Assembly: GCA_008704415.1 (NCBI GenBank)
Contig: VXIS01000065.1
Coordinates: 1 to 64,000, forward strand
DNA length: 64,000 bases
Direction: 5' to 3'
From: Sphaerosporella brunnea
Lineage: Eukaryota; Ascomycota; Pezizomycetes; Pezizales; Pyronemataceae
The position numbers and the translations under genes are program-made. Numbering within the stretch: the first letter of the stretch is position 1; the number at the start of each line of letters is the position of its first letter. Below the pieces are notes generated by a model. That model was not told where the DNA came from, made no database searches, and saw only the letters and a program-made list of their open reading frames with translations. Shown one piece after another: positions 1 through 11,659 of the stretch.

Positions 1-2602
1 GGCCTGGCTGCCGGGAAGCCAGCTAGCCAGCAGCAGGTCACAGCTTCTACTTCTACTTTTACTAAGAACAAAGCGAGTGCGAGCGCGAGCAAGGAGCACC
101 ATGTATTCTTAGGGCGGGGGAGGGGGGACTAAAAAAACTGTGGGGTTGCTGTGGTACCGCTGCATGTCGGAACGGAATGCGCTATGTCGGCGATCGCTTC
201 CTTGGCCGGATGCTTGTGTCGCCGGAGATGCAGCGGATGTTGGCGCATGGGGAATCACTCGGCTTTGCGGTTTTCCGGAGATGGAGATGGAGCTTGTCGG
301 AGATGCGCCCTCGTTGCACGTGGAAGCCGGCGTTTTGTGTAATCTCTGTGCGCTGCACCGAAGCATGTGAAACTCACTTGCCGGCAGTGGTGGGGCACGA
401 GCCGCGCCGCGTTCCGGAGGAGTGCCGGACTCCGCCGCTTCTGGCCGGATGGATGTATGCTTTGCGCTGCTGTCCCGGAGAACCGTGGCTTCGCACTGGC
501 TGGCTGTAACAACTCTATGCAGAAATAATCACGAGCTCAGTTTTTCCTCTTGCATATCGGTTCCCCGCGGGCCTTTGGAAACGATCGTCGCTGAGTCTCG
601 CGCAGAAAACCACCTTCACCTTTGCAAAGCCGGAGATGGTCGGTCCCGTCTGTTGGGTTTGGGTGCTTGGTATGTAACTGGCCAATTCTTGCTTCCAGGG
701 GGGGGGGGGCGGGGGGGGGCTTGACGCACACCCGCGAGTGTTGCAAAGATTTCGACGATTCGAGGAGCAAGTCGCGACATCGGCTCGGAGGATGCCAGTG
801 TCGCAGGGGGATTTTCACTGGCGGCTAACTACTACTACTATATCAACTGCCAGCCCCCGCGCCGAGCATTGCCCACCCACCCCAGTCCGAACGTTTCTAC
901 ACCCGTTTGCCCCAACAGCAATCGCAACCCCCACCCCCCCCCTCGATTCTGCTCTGAATGCTGACAGCTGGCGAAGGAAAATCTCACGGCGAGATACTGA
1001 ACACAATAGGGGGGGGGGGGGGAGATGATAGCTTCTAAAGGACGCGAGCTTCGTTTGTGATCAGGTTTGTTGTCCGTATTCGACCGCGAGCGATCATGAT
1101 AGACCCTTGACCTGTCTGCCCCCTTATCGATGCTACCTCGTGGGCCAACTGCGGCCACCCAACCACCACAAAGGAGAAGTAGAAAAGAGACGAACGAAGG
1201 AAAGAAACAGGCCCGTAACAACAGAATAGACGCCACGGCCACCACGGCCGATGACGAATCACCCTCTTCTGCCATTGGACGAAGATGTGGGGAAGCTTCT
1301 TGCTGGTGTTTTGCCCCCCCCCCCCCCCCGCCCGAAAGCGATAGATGTCGACTCTAGCCAGAGCCAGTGCTTCCAGCCCATCGTATCCACCGACAGCGGG
1401 CGTCGAGGTTGATAGCTATCTCAACGCATGGCCGGAAAAAGTGGCGATACCGAGTTTGAGAGTACAACCGCGTTCCAAAGCACTTACAACTGCCTATCGC
1501 CGTCCAACCAAAACACCACACATAAAGACTCCCAGTATCTCTCTCTCTCTCTCTCTCTCTCTCTCCGCCAAAAGTCCTTCTCTGGATCCCGAAAAGCGAA
1601 CTGTTTCTCCGACTGCCGCAATTCGCTCTCGGAACGCTGGAATCCATCCTCGTACGCCGGAACTGGAAGTAGCCCGCAGCACTCCGAAAGCTATATCGCC
1701 GATGGTTCACACATACTCGGATTGGCGCTTTTGCTGCCCTGCCGATGCTACTGTGTGGCTCATGGGTGGGTGTAGCGGTGATATCAGAGGTGCGCATCGA
1801 AATAGGCACAGGTGTCGAGTTAGTAGCTGTCGTTGAGGTAATACCGAGCTCGAGGTGGTGGTTTCGGTTATCGATGCACGCTTTTGGCGATGAAGCGGTG
1901 CTTACTCGCCTGAGCCTTGTAGTAGCAATTACTTGGCCATCGTCGCAAGTGTCTTTGCATTCGCCACACGTGCTGTTGGCCCAGGAGGCGCAGTGGTGCA
2001 ACATACCCGGTTGCAGACGATGGGGCAGGCTTGCGGAGCGCGTGGTAGGAGGCCGGGCTGCGGCGGTAGGACATTGATTATATGGTTGCTCTGATAGATG
2101 GTTGCTCTGATAGAGCAAAGTTATAGGGTGAAGGGTGATTGGGTTATGGGGGCTGGGAAAAAAGGAAAGCGCCTGCATTCGTTAAATCCGTGAGGCGCTG
2201 TGCTGCTCTAGTTACTTCGTTTTGTCAGGTCTTCGGCGTCGAGTTGTAGCTATGTAGCTAGGCCGATACGTAAGTGAGATGGCTATGCACTGCTGGGCTA
2301 CGCCACGTGTTGCCTTTCAGCCACGTGCCCTTCCGTCGGCCGTACCCGAACGGCTGGCCGCATCTCACGGCCCGAAAAATGCACCCGAGCCCAGGTCATC
2401 GGAACTTGCCATACGCCTCTCACCTGCAGGCCGATGTTGGCATGGCTTTTGCCGCGTGATCACATCAAAGCTGGATTCGAACAAAGGAGAGCGTCTTATC
2501 AAGCGGCAGTAATGCGCTTCTCTACGTTGCGACCCGTAACCGAAAATGCCAAAACGCCAAACAAAGTACTCCCCCCCCCCCAAAACAAAAAAAAAACAGC
2601 TA
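1..2602. other. Gene-poor stretch with simple repeats
   Basis: I see no supportable gene here. The stretch holds G-rich runs near 698-718 and 1010-1022, a C run near 1314-1329, a CT dinucleotide repeat near 1537-1565, and a C run next to an A run near 2570-2595. A long minus-strand frame (1354-2178) crosses the CT repeat and has no recognisable domain, so I treat it as chance. The first 30 bases are rich in GGCTGGC-like motifs resembling the hAT MITE family found elsewhere in the window. Confidence 0.5.
1537..1566. repeat. CT microsatellite
   Basis: A run of about 14-15 CT units (GA on the other strand). It is responsible for the Ser-Leu and Arg-Glu repeats in the chance frames that cross it. 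Confidence 0.9.
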
Positions 2603-3670
2603 TCATACAAGCATGGTTGCACTTGCCCTTGATGGGCTGCCCATATGGCTTATCGACGGACTTCGGCTGCAGCTTCGCCTCGCCGGCTCCCGTTCTTCCT
2701 TCGTGTGCGCCTTCGCCGGGAGCGTTGGACCAGAAGCAGTCCCCAAGTCCAAATCAACCATCGCCATCCCCGCCGCGGTCTCCTCCCCTTTGTCCCGCCT
2801 GATCCCCAGCAGCTTCCGTGGCCTGCCACCATAGGTGCACGCGCTGTACCGCCACGCCCCGCGGTGCCGCTGCGTGCAGACGTAGCGAAGAAACAGGTCT
2901 CTGAGCCTGCTGCCGGTGGGCCACCCGGCGTGGATCCCGCCCTCGTAGGTCACGTCGTGGTTGGTGAGGAGATACGGCAGCAGGCGCAGGCGCGACGAGT
3001 GCGCTTTCACGTACAGCCCGTGCTGGCGGTCGATGGCGGCCAGGTCGAGCCCCGGGTATTTGCTCAGCGAGAGGATCCACACGATCTCCTCCGTCAGGTG
3101 CATCTGCAGCGCCGCCGCGAAGGACTCGAGGATCGCGTACACCCGCCTTCCCGAGAACGTGCGCGCGGGCGTGTTGTAGACGTATTCGTCGAATCTGCGC
3201 AGCCCCGGCATGAACGCCTGCAGCCCCCCCACCCCCGTGTTGTTAGTGGCTGCTTGCTTGCTTGCGCATTTTCTGGAGGAGCGCGCGAACCTCGTGCTCG
3301 TCTAGGTTGGACTCGGCTAGACCTTCCACTCCGACCGCTTTTTCGATCATGGGGAAGTAGGCCGCCTCCTCGCATTCGTGGTGGTTGTGCAACATCTCGC
3401 TCCAGCATTGGCAGAAGGTCATGAAGTCGGAGGCGGTTTCCGGGGTGATGTATTCGCACTGCAGGTACATCGCGTTCATGCCCCGGATCAGGATGTTGTG
3501 GACCAAGGCCATCTTGGACGAAGATCGGACGAATTGGTCGGTGTACTGCGATCGGTTTGTCAGCACCGTAAGGACGACAAGGGAGCTTCCGCGGGAACGC
3601 ATACACCACGGTCAACCGCCGGAGTAGAAATCAACGGAAATGGGTAGTCGGCCCACATGTCGTCGTTCAT
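2603..3670 (-). CDS. Hemerythrin-like (HHE cation-binding) domain protein, 3 exons
   Basis: My model has exons 3670-3605, 3545-3291 and 3217-2603, joining in frame to 311 aa. Intron 1 (59 nt) runs gtatgc...cag; intron 2 (73 nt) runs gttcgc...ctgcag with a CACTAAC branch site. The start ATG at 3670 gives MNDDMWADYPFPL. The helical-bundle ligand motifs are visible: HNHHECEE near residues 75-82, DEHE near 104-107 (at the exon 2/3 junction) and HLTEE near 147-151. In this family such His/Glu/Asp residues bind a di-iron or other metal centre; the physiological role of fungal members is mostly unknown. Splicing out intron 2 joins DEHE to AFMPGLRRF, matching the usual spacing. The last 60 or so residues, after GGRPRKLL, are Arg/Ser-rich and look unlike the domain, so the true C-terminus could be shorter. 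Fold is fairly sure, function is not. Confidence 0.8.
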
Positions 3671-3807
3671 GTGGATGTAGTGGCCGTTGCGTGGTGGAAA
3701 CACTGCTAGGTCAAGGTTGAGGAAACGCTCCAGTCTCTTGCTCGCGGAGGATCCGTACTTCTGGGGTATGCGAGGATTTAAACGTTCGTTTGTGTGGACG
3801 AGGGACG

Positions 3808-4140
3808 CTATATAGAGTTCGAGGCGCTTTTGTACTGGTCGGATATTCCTGGATTACTAGGTACCAAGTAGGCGATCAACCGAACTATCTCAATGGTCGA
3901 ATAGCCATGTAACAATGCTAAGCTGCCGAACATAGCGGCCTTATATGGACTGGGTGCTGATGGGGTTGCCATAAGAATCGGTCCGTCATCCGTGCGTCGG
4001 CACGTTGTCTCCAGGGCCGCCACATACCTGGTTGGTCCTCGATTCAATTTCTCGAAGCCAGGACACGCCATATTCAGTCCACGTTTGCTGACACCTGCAA
4101 TTGCCTGCAGGAATGTGAGGACAACTACCGGGTCGGAACG
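3808..4140 (-). pseudogene. Hypothetical coding fragment, unknown family
   Basis: An open minus-strand frame, entered from about 4140 after a TAA, reads through VVVLTFLQAIAGVSK and MACPGFEKLNRGP into an aliphatic stretch with ALLHGYSTIEIVRLIAYLVP. Composition and amphipathic pattern look like real protein, but there is no proper start context and the frame closes upstream. It could be an exon or the relic of a larger gene. I do not recognise the family. It lies 138 bp from the hemerythrin start, on the same strand. Confidence 0.25.
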
Positions 4141-5400
4141 AGCGCTGGACCAATGGCGCTGGTTTTAAAGCCCTTCATGCGCGTCTCAACCGAAATATTC
4201 AGTGTTTCGGCCTGTTGAGGATCATACGAGGCAGAGGCAGCCGCTCGCCTGTCAAACCACCGGCAACACATGGGATTAGGGCCATGGCTAGCGTCCGAGA
4301 CCTGCGTCTCCTACCTACAATTGAGATCTCGCCAAACCCGGGGGCGTCTTAGAGTGTAATATTGGTGATGTTTGAAGGCTGGAAAAAACATCAGCCCATC
4401 CATCCGCATATACTATCCGCTCATTTGTCGAGAGCCTGGTCTGGTCCGGCCTTCAAAACGCTGATGCCGCCGGTCGAAGATCTGTGGAAAATCATGAGCG
4501 ATGGCTCTTTCCTTACACGCCTCCTCTCTTGGAAGTTCAACGAGCCTCTTTCCGTCACCGGTGATCTGCTGTTGTTTTCCCTCAAACTGGTTGAAAGCGG
4601 ATCCCGGCAGCAGTCCTTCTCGAAAAATCATGCGATCGCTGTCTCGGATCTGCCGTGGATGAGGTGAGAAAAAAAGAGGCTTTTTTTTTTTTTTTTTTTT
4701 TTTTTTTTCCCTCGTGAAGTTGATAAATGGGCTGAGAGTGGCGTGAGAAACGCCTGCAGTTTAGTTTGTGGCTTGCCTGCCCCGCATGGGGAAGGGGTTG
4801 CCGAAGAATCTCGCTTTCGATGTCGCGCGCACGGCCCTTAATCATGTGCCTCGAGGCGCGCGATGCTTTCCCACGTGGCTGCAACGTGTTGCTGAAGATG
4901 CGCATATCCCGATTTGATGTAAATTTAGTCACATACATACCAGCTGAGATTGCCCTCGCACGGCTGGCATCAATTCGCCAGGAAAGGGGCCACATGAAGC
5001 TACCCGATATCGCTAAGTCTAGGCATGTATGTGGAGCGAAATCGGCAGGCGAGCTGGATGGCTTCTCCGGGTTCCGGATTACCCCGGCTGCTTTTGTCGG
5101 CTCTGGGTATCGAAGTGCCGAAGTACTTCAGCAGATATTTATACATCACGGTGGACCAGAGCCCTGTCCGAGACTCAGTCCGAGTGTACGTGCACTCAAT
5201 TGTCGCAATGTACCTCAAGTAGACAAAACACATCACGTCAAGTGGCTGCCATCGGATGAGCTGGGTTAGCACGAGGAAGGGAAGAAGTTGAGAGCAAACC
5301 AAGGCATTTCCGCGACATGTCGCACCGTATTCCCTCAACAGGTCGCCGATTTCTCCATTCTAGTGGACGATGGCCCTGGCATATTGTGCCACCCGGACGG
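4141..5400. other. Intergenic stretch, poly-T tract, no supported gene
   Basis: Contains a run of about 28 T at 4681-4708. Several frames of 70-170 codons are open on both strands, but none has a recognisable motif or credible start. Confidence 0.4.
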
Positions 5401-5417
5401 TTGCGCATGAGTGAACG

Positions 5418-5821
5418 TCAGCACCATATTGCGGCAGCAGCATCCGAACCTCCCCGTCCCACTGCATGTGCCAGTCCCGTGTGTCTATCGCCAGGCCATT
5501 CGGTCTCCGGGTTGGCCCCATCGGCAAGTAACAGCTCCAGAAGTCTGGGTACTGGCCAGGGGGAGCGGTGTTGTGTCGCTCGTATCGGCTGCGTTGATGA
5601 TGATTGTGTCGACCAGAGAGGATACGAGCTCAACACGGTTGGGAGCGACGGGCCAATGAAGCACAGACAGCCGTTGATGTCATTCCGGGTGGCGGAAGAG
5701 AATTTGTGGCTGCTTCTCGCAGCAGGTGCTGAGTCACCACATCGGCGATGTGAGGGTGAGGGAGAAGAGTTCTCCGAAACTCAGCGATCTGAAGGACAAG
5801 CTCATTTGGGAGCCGGTACAT
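5418..5821 (-). pseudogene. F-box/ankyrin-like relic
   Basis: Minus strand from ATG 5821: the frame opens MYRLPNELVLQIAEF, which is the start of an F-box-like helix as in fungal F-box/ankyrin proteins. About 120 bp on, a different frame reads NDINGC where the family usually has NDIN plus a hydrophobic residue. That second frame then gives LLELLLADGANPETEW, a good ankyrin-repeat second helix and loop. Two frames are needed, so at least one frameshift or a missed intron lies between, and the repeat region stops near 5418. Family inference rests on these short motifs only. Confidence 0.4.
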
Positions 5822-6001
5822 CCGAGGTTTGTGCCGGCCGAGAATAGCTTTCGGCTGAGCATCGTGTATGAGGTGAAGTGCCGTTCGCTGCGGTGGGTTT
5901 GGGTTGGTTGGAAGTCTTGTCAGGATAAAGGGTGAGTGATAGCTTGTGAAGATACTAGGGTTTGTATCAACCACCCCACAATCAACAATCAACTTCAACA
6001 A

Positions 6002-7112
6002 CCACAGAGAGTGTGTTAGGTGAAAGTCCTGAATATTCTAATCGTGCTGACATATAATAAACTCGGACCTCTTGGCGCCGAGACACGTGACTGCAAAAAC
6101 ACTCCCGACCCAAAGCAAAAAGTTATGAGCCTGCCCAAAAGTCTCCGGCGTGCGCGACCGAATGCCATATGGCGATATTGTAGAACTGTGGGGTAGGTCC
6201 TCTTGATTTAACTGGCGTTAGAACAGGGTATCTAAGCGACTCCGATAGAAGGGGTACCATAGCAAATGTCTATACGGACAAATAGAAACAGCAATTTTAC
6301 GACAACTGTGTGGGAGCCTGAGCAGAGCATAAAGCACTCCAAACAGTTTACCATCACGAATTGTATCGGCCATCTGAATGAAACTGAGAAGCTCACTGGT
6401 GACACAAGAGAAAGCCAGCTTCTGGGGCACCGAAGGGAATCTAGAGGAGGGCTGTTATCGCGACTTCATCTGGATAAAATTGAGAAGGCCACCGGTGGCA
6501 CAACAGAAAGCCAGCTTTGCAGTTGTGCGGGTCAGTGGAACAAAAACGAACCCCCCATCCCCGCAGAGCTCCCTTCCCAGCGACTAATGGAGCAATATCG
6601 CCAAGGTCATGGAGCGGTACTTATGGAGGGCAGCAGCGTTATTACCTGGGCCCGACCCTGGGTTGGGCGGGCCCGTTGGCGGCGGTACGGGCGGAAGGTG
6701 GATTACAGGCTGGCCGGCCGATTGCTTCCGATGCGGTCAGATGGCACTGGAAGGGCTGTGGAAGGCTATTTTTGTATGCATTGATAGGGATAGGAGCAAG
6801 AGTGAGCCAGGAAACTTGAAGCCGCCCCTGAATACAAAACACTTTCCGGCTGGAGGCCAGATCCTCTCTTGTAAGAAAGAATTTTCTCGGCGCTTTCAGC
6901 CATGCCAAACCCTTGTTTTGGTTAGCCCGGGTCTCCGGTTCCGACATCTTTCTGGTTGCCGGCCCCGCCCCGAAAAATATACCACGTTTCAACTAGATTC
7001 ATGGGAAGTCGGAGGGCCGATATGTTTCCCTAATAGTCCGCTTGTCTATTTGACTCTATACTGCATACATGAGTACTTTGGAACCCAGGAAAAAACAGCG
7101 CAGTCCCCCAGT
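6002..7112. other. No supported gene
   Basis: Frames of up to about 170 codons are open on the plus strand (6266-7127) but show no domain and overlap each other in different frames. I see no clear repeat either, apart from the short related segments GAGAAGCTCACTGGTGACAC and GAGAAGGCCACCGGTGGCAC about 100 bp apart. Confidence 0.4.
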
Positions 7113-7560
7113 CAGTGTTCTCAGTAGCCAGCCGGGCGGGCTTGGCCGGCTGCTTTAAGCAGCCAGCCCGGCGGGCTTTTTGCATCAGCCCAAACGGCCC
7201 AGCCTGCTGTCGGGACAGCCCGGCTGCCAGGGCTTTGAGTGATCTCCGGTGAAGACCGGCCACTGCGAGTGGCGGGGTTTAATCGGCGCCGATAAACTTA
7301 TCAGGATCTGTAATGTTATAGTAAACTCCTATCTAGCAATTCCCTCCTCGTCGTCATTTCCCACGGCGAACATCTTTATCTACTTTTTATTTCATAGCAG
7401 TTGTTGATATCATGGTGGTCGTATTTGTCGTCATTGTCGCAGGCCGCAGCCCAAACAGCCAGCCCACGATTTTCGCATCCTAAACAGCCAGCCGGGCTTT
7501 TTGATCAGCCCACATCCGCCCAATGCAGCCGGCCGGGCTGGCTGACTGTTGAGAACACTG
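7113..7560. mobile_element. hAT-type MITE, copy 1, with 8 bp target duplication
   Basis: The 448 bp element begins CAGTGTTCTCA and ends TGAGAACACTG, so the ends are inverted repeats, extended by AGCCAGCC-rich subterminal sequence. It is flanked by perfect 8 bp direct repeats CCCCCAGT at 7105-7112 and 7561-7568. CAGTG termini and 8 bp duplications are typical of hAT transposons. It has no transposase frame, so it is non-autonomous. The interior is full of short GGCTGGC/GCCAGCC palindromes. Related copies lie at 20955, 25801 and 56894. Confidence 0.85.
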
Positions 7561-7568
7561 CCCCCAGT

Positions 7569-8905
7569 TCTCCCCCGAAAATTTTTGCAAAGGTATGCAC
7601 AGCAAGCGGCGGCAGCGTAGGGAAAGCCCACGCTCAAGGCCTTCATCTCAGTCTAGACCTCCTCAATGTATCATCGAACTAACGAACACCTGGTCCTCCT
7701 CGACTTGCCTGAACCATTCCTCTTTGCAGTGTTCGATGTAGGCCTCCGCTATAGCCGTGACCTGCTCGTTTCTGGTTCAGAGTCGTAACATGCCATGCAG
7801 CATTTAGAAAGGTTCTCCTTCGTCATGTGCCATAAATTTTCTCTCCGTTTATTTATTCCCATAAGGTGAGTTATTCTTCATTTCCATTCGAAAAGGTGGT
7901 CTCTTCGTCAAGTCTGTAGCCACTTTTGTTTACGCCACCTGTGGCTAGCTGACTAACTGACTAACTGAAAGTCGTGCCAAACGCCTACTAAGTTGCGGCT
8001 ACACACACGCGCTAGACGCCGACAACCACACTCAAATCCAACTTTCGTGACGCCGTCAATTGCGTTTATTCCCGGATCTACTCGTCCAGTCAAAGTCACT
8101 CTACATAAGTCAAAGGATGATAGAGGTTGAGGACAAAAACAGCTCGCGAATCTGCAATGCTTCACAGGCAGCTCTGAAAACCAACTCGCAAAACCAATCA
8201 TTTCAGAATGCCGAGTCCCCCTCCGCGGTGAAATCTGCTCGAGGTCCAGCCAGCAGGAAAGCACAGGAGACCCAAAATACCCAATCCACACTCGGCGATG
8301 CAAACCTGGAAACGATGGCAAATCTATACTTACCAGTCGGTAGGGGCGAAAAGTTGGAGAGCCGAAACTGAGTCAGCGGCGGGATCTATGACGTCTCGGA
8401 GAAGGCGAGATGGATTAAGTGGCAGGTACTGTAGTACGGAACTCCCGATTCATCGACCCACGTCCATCTCATCGCCGGATGGGCAAAGCATGGAAGCTCT
8501 TTCGATGTTGCACGCGAAGGATCAAAGCTCTAAATGTTGGCCGCCATAAAGTGGTTTTGCCGTTGGGGGAGAGGGCAGGGGTCCGGAGGCGGTCCACCAG
8601 AGCCTCGGCATCGTGCTCCACGATCTCCTCTGCACCGGCAACCGCATATCTTCCGGTATGGCTTGGGCCCTGTATTGCAACCTCTCAAGTTTGGGCAGCG
8701 CCCCTTAATGCTGGCAGCGTCAAAACAAGCCCCGTGCCGCAAACTCTCACGACCTCGGGACTGGGAGAGCCATCAGGTCTTCTCCACCTGAGATGTCAAA
8801 CCATAGATACCGCAAAAATTGATCCCGCATGGGAAGGTAGCAGGCGGTACACGACTATCCGCACTATAAGCGTGTCACCGATACACCATACCGAATAGGG
8901 GCCCC
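7569..8905. other. No supported gene
   Basis: AT-balanced intergenic DNA. Open frames near 8060-8900 on both strands show no motif. Confidence 0.35.
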
Positions 8906-9024
8906 TACCGTATTAACTCTGTCTTAAGCCGCATTGGCTGAGTCTCTGCGCCATGTGGAGAAGTCACTCAGCCTTGTGGCAAATTCGCTCAGCCACTGGT
9001 GCTTAAGATAGAGTTAATACGGTA
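8906..9024. mobile_element. TACCG-ended MITE (T family), copy T1
   Basis: Imperfect terminal inverted repeats: TACCGTATTAACTCTGTCTT on the left and the complement of AAGATAGAGTTAATACGGTA on the right. The TA at each end is the likely target duplication, as in Tc1/mariner elements, leaving a 115 bp element at 8908-9022. The interior contains AAGTCACTCAGCC, related to a core found in the three other T copies. Confidence 0.7.
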
Positions 9025-9181
9025 GTAGACGAGAAGGCCCTGAAGCGAAAAGACACGTAGCGCCGTAACAGCGTCCAAGGAATACGTGAAATTCGAGACG
9101 CACGCGAAGCGTAGGAATTCGGTGGAACGGCAGGTTATTTTTTGCGGAGTCGGGATTGTGACCTCCCAGATTCATCCCCCG

Positions 9182-9318
9182 CAGTGTCGATACTGCCGAA
9201 TTTCCCTACATCGCACTAATAGTGTGTCCAGTGATTATATAATGAAGGCGATGGGCCAAAGGATCATTCATTATAAGACTTTAGTGTGATGTAGGGATAT
9301 TCGGCAGTATTGACACTG
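9182..9318. mobile_element. TIR element P2, 137 bp
   Basis: Inverted repeats of about 38 bp starting CAGTGTCGATACTGCCGAAT on the left, and CAGTGTCAATACTGCCGAAT when the right end is read on the minus strand. Outside the left end is ATCCCCCG, which resembles the outermost bases of the larger element P1 at 38026. The two share GCAGTGTCGATA(C/G)TGC. No clean target duplication is visible, so the right end may have lost its outermost bases. Confidence 0.65.
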
Positions 9319-10512
9319 TTCATGATCTCGTTCGTTGCTGGATTCGGATGATGCCCACTCCATTTGTGAACGCTTATTGAGAACCCCTTGCTGCCGTTAC
9401 GGACCGGTCATAAAACGAGCTTCGATGGCATAGCTACAGGTAGAGTCATCGTTTTCGAAGACAGTGCCCTTTTCAAGGTGTGCCCTTGTGCCATGAAGCC
9501 ATGCAGTTCACCCTTGTTCCCTACAGCCGCCAGATCATTGAGCAAGGTGGTCATATATTCGTAGGTTACAGAAAAACTTGGATGGACAAAGTGAACCGAA
9601 AATCCAGGTTCTTGGTTCCCTTCTGTATTCAAACAAACATACCAGGAAAAGATGTATATCCGGTCAGCTGAAAGACCCAAGCTCCAAGGTCACAATCGCG
9701 AGCCGGGTGGATTCTAATAGAGTGGAAGTAGGTCTACAGTGTTCCGAGCGACCATAGCCGGACATGGCTCCTCAAGGTATGAATCTTTTTCAGTGGGCAA
9801 AGAGGTGAAGTGCAAGTTAGATGTGCGGCCACCAAGAAACATCCCGTTGAACAGACAATCGAAGCGCTGCATGATGTCCGAATAACGGCTGCCGACGGTG
9901 GCGTTTCTTGTCAAACGGGACAACGCAGGCCTTTCCCATTTGTTGTTGAATACCTTTCCTTCTGGATGATTCAAGTCTCAAATACCTCGTAGATCCAGGT
10001 TCCCACAGCTTATCGCACCCAACGCAATGCGGAAAGCTGGAGCACACGCCGCTGAAAACAAAGCCACTGCATCACCAGCCCACACTCAGGGAGAGCAAGG
10101 ACCCACCGGAGAAGCTCACACAAGCTGAAGTGACCTGGAAGAAATGTTGCAGGGCGCAACAAGCATCCTGATTGCTGTTGAACTAGTCTGAACCTGTTAT
10201 CATTCTGATTAAAAAAAACCCTGGGCAGCGAACAGATATCGTGGAGACTTCGTATCTGCTTCTTGACACACTGGCGGGGTTAGTAAATTGGCGGGAAACC
10301 TATATTTAACTCTTGGGGCATAGTCTGGGGGCGTCGAGCTATCACGAGATTCGGGTGATGTTTAGGATCGCCTGTCACATTGTCGTCAGTTCCCAGTTCA
10401 GCAGAGCACGCCTGGCCCTATCTACATGTATTTATGTAACCATTCCGCCATGAACTCCTCAGTTGCACTCCTTCCGCCTTTCCCTCCTTTCTCCCTCTCT
10501 CATTTCAACCCA
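9319..10512. other. No supported gene
   Basis: Short frames on both strands (for example 9714-9974 minus) have no recognisable motif. No repeat was noticed. Confidence 0.35.
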
Positions 10513-10887
10513 TCATTCTTTCTCCCACACCCCGACTTTGGCAGGCGGAACATTCAGACTTAGGCCGTCGCAACCCACGTCACTGTTTTCCTGCACCGCT
10601 ATGGTGCGACCCGGGCCAATCTCGCTAGCCTCAATCCCAGTGTGCACAAATGGCTCGTGAAGTTGGATAAGGTCGGGAGATAGAAGTCGTGGGACGATGT
10701 GATCTGAGACAAACTGGCGATAATGAGAGGTGTTGACATTTACCGCAGTATTGTGCGAGTCTGGGAATTGCATTACTCTCTTTCTTCGTTTACCGTCGGC
10801 CTCTTCAGTGTGACGAAAAGATGTGACATGTATGCCTATTGATTCCGGCGCCCTGTTAGCAAAAACACGAAAAAACGAAAGGATTGG

Positions 10888-11655
10888 TTACAAACAATAA
10901 AATGCTATAAATTTTGTGTTCTGGGTAAACGAGGGCATCCCCGCGGACTCACTGGGCAGTGCCCGACGACGATCGACCATCTCAAGTAAGCTCACGTCTA
11001 GAGCTATCGGTATCGCACGGTCTGCGGGAATCGGAGTCCCATAAGCGTATCCGTGATGCGCAACAGGACGAACAGAATAGGATCCGCTCAGTAGTCCAAG
11101 CGCGAGCTTTCGATTGTCCACCGTGCCGAAAGATGTCTGGATTACAAACGATTCCTATTACAGCCCACAGTCAACAACCGACCGAGTCATCTGTTGAGGA
11201 TATGTAGCACGTACCATGATCTCGTAACTGACCTTCATCTGAGAGCAATGCCCAGCTGGCAGAAATAGTCCATCGCCAATGTAGATCGCTGTACCACTAC
11301 AGACGATGCCACCTGTCGCTCTCGTGCTTGTCGAACAGGTCGCAAGGGGTAAACCGCTGCAAAGGGTACGACTCTCTCCTGAAAATGCGATTAGCAGGGG
11401 GCCGGCTATCGGATTGGCAGTGCAAGAGGATACCTTGCAAAGACATCCAAGCGATGCAGCCTCTTGTTGATCTGAGCTTTCAGCTCAGTTCCGCTCATCA
11501 GCAGTCCTTGCTGTGCTCTCGTACTCGCAATAGGTTTTTTTTCTCCGGCTTTGTGGTTGACAGAGAGCCGATTTTCGTTGGTATAAAGGTCTTCAATGAA
11601 GACTTTGGTGAACTTGTCCTCTGTGAATGCACATATTTATTCAGTCTGAAATAAA
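10888..11655 (-). pseudogene. Possible trypsin-like serine protease relic
   Basis: A minus-strand reading entered from about 11345 gives CSGTAIYIGDGLFLPAGHC. This resembles the strand and loop carrying the catalytic His of chymotrypsin-fold proteases (SG...TAGHC). After a likely intron (gtacgt...taatag, about 11211-11152) the frame continues with SFGTVDNRKLAL and IPIALDVSLLE, where the Asp could be the catalytic Asp. I do not find the GDSGG serine motif downstream. The upstream open stretch (11655-11400) does not join in frame with the intron I would choose. It is either a decayed gene or a divergent one with further introns. The call rests on two short motifs. Confidence 0.3.
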
Positions 11656-11659
11656 CTGA

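Noticed and set aside
1354..2178. Minus-strand frame of 274 codons
   Set aside because: It crosses the CT microsatellite, shows no domain, and overlaps several equally long frames; composition alone explains it.
2645..3424. Plus-strand frame of 259 codons
   Set aside because: Antisense shadow of the hemerythrin-like gene, low complexity and without a start context.
4362..5269. Plus-strand frames at 4362-4667 and 4766-5269
   Set aside because: No motif, no splice logic joining them, and a poly-T tract between; kept as intergenic.
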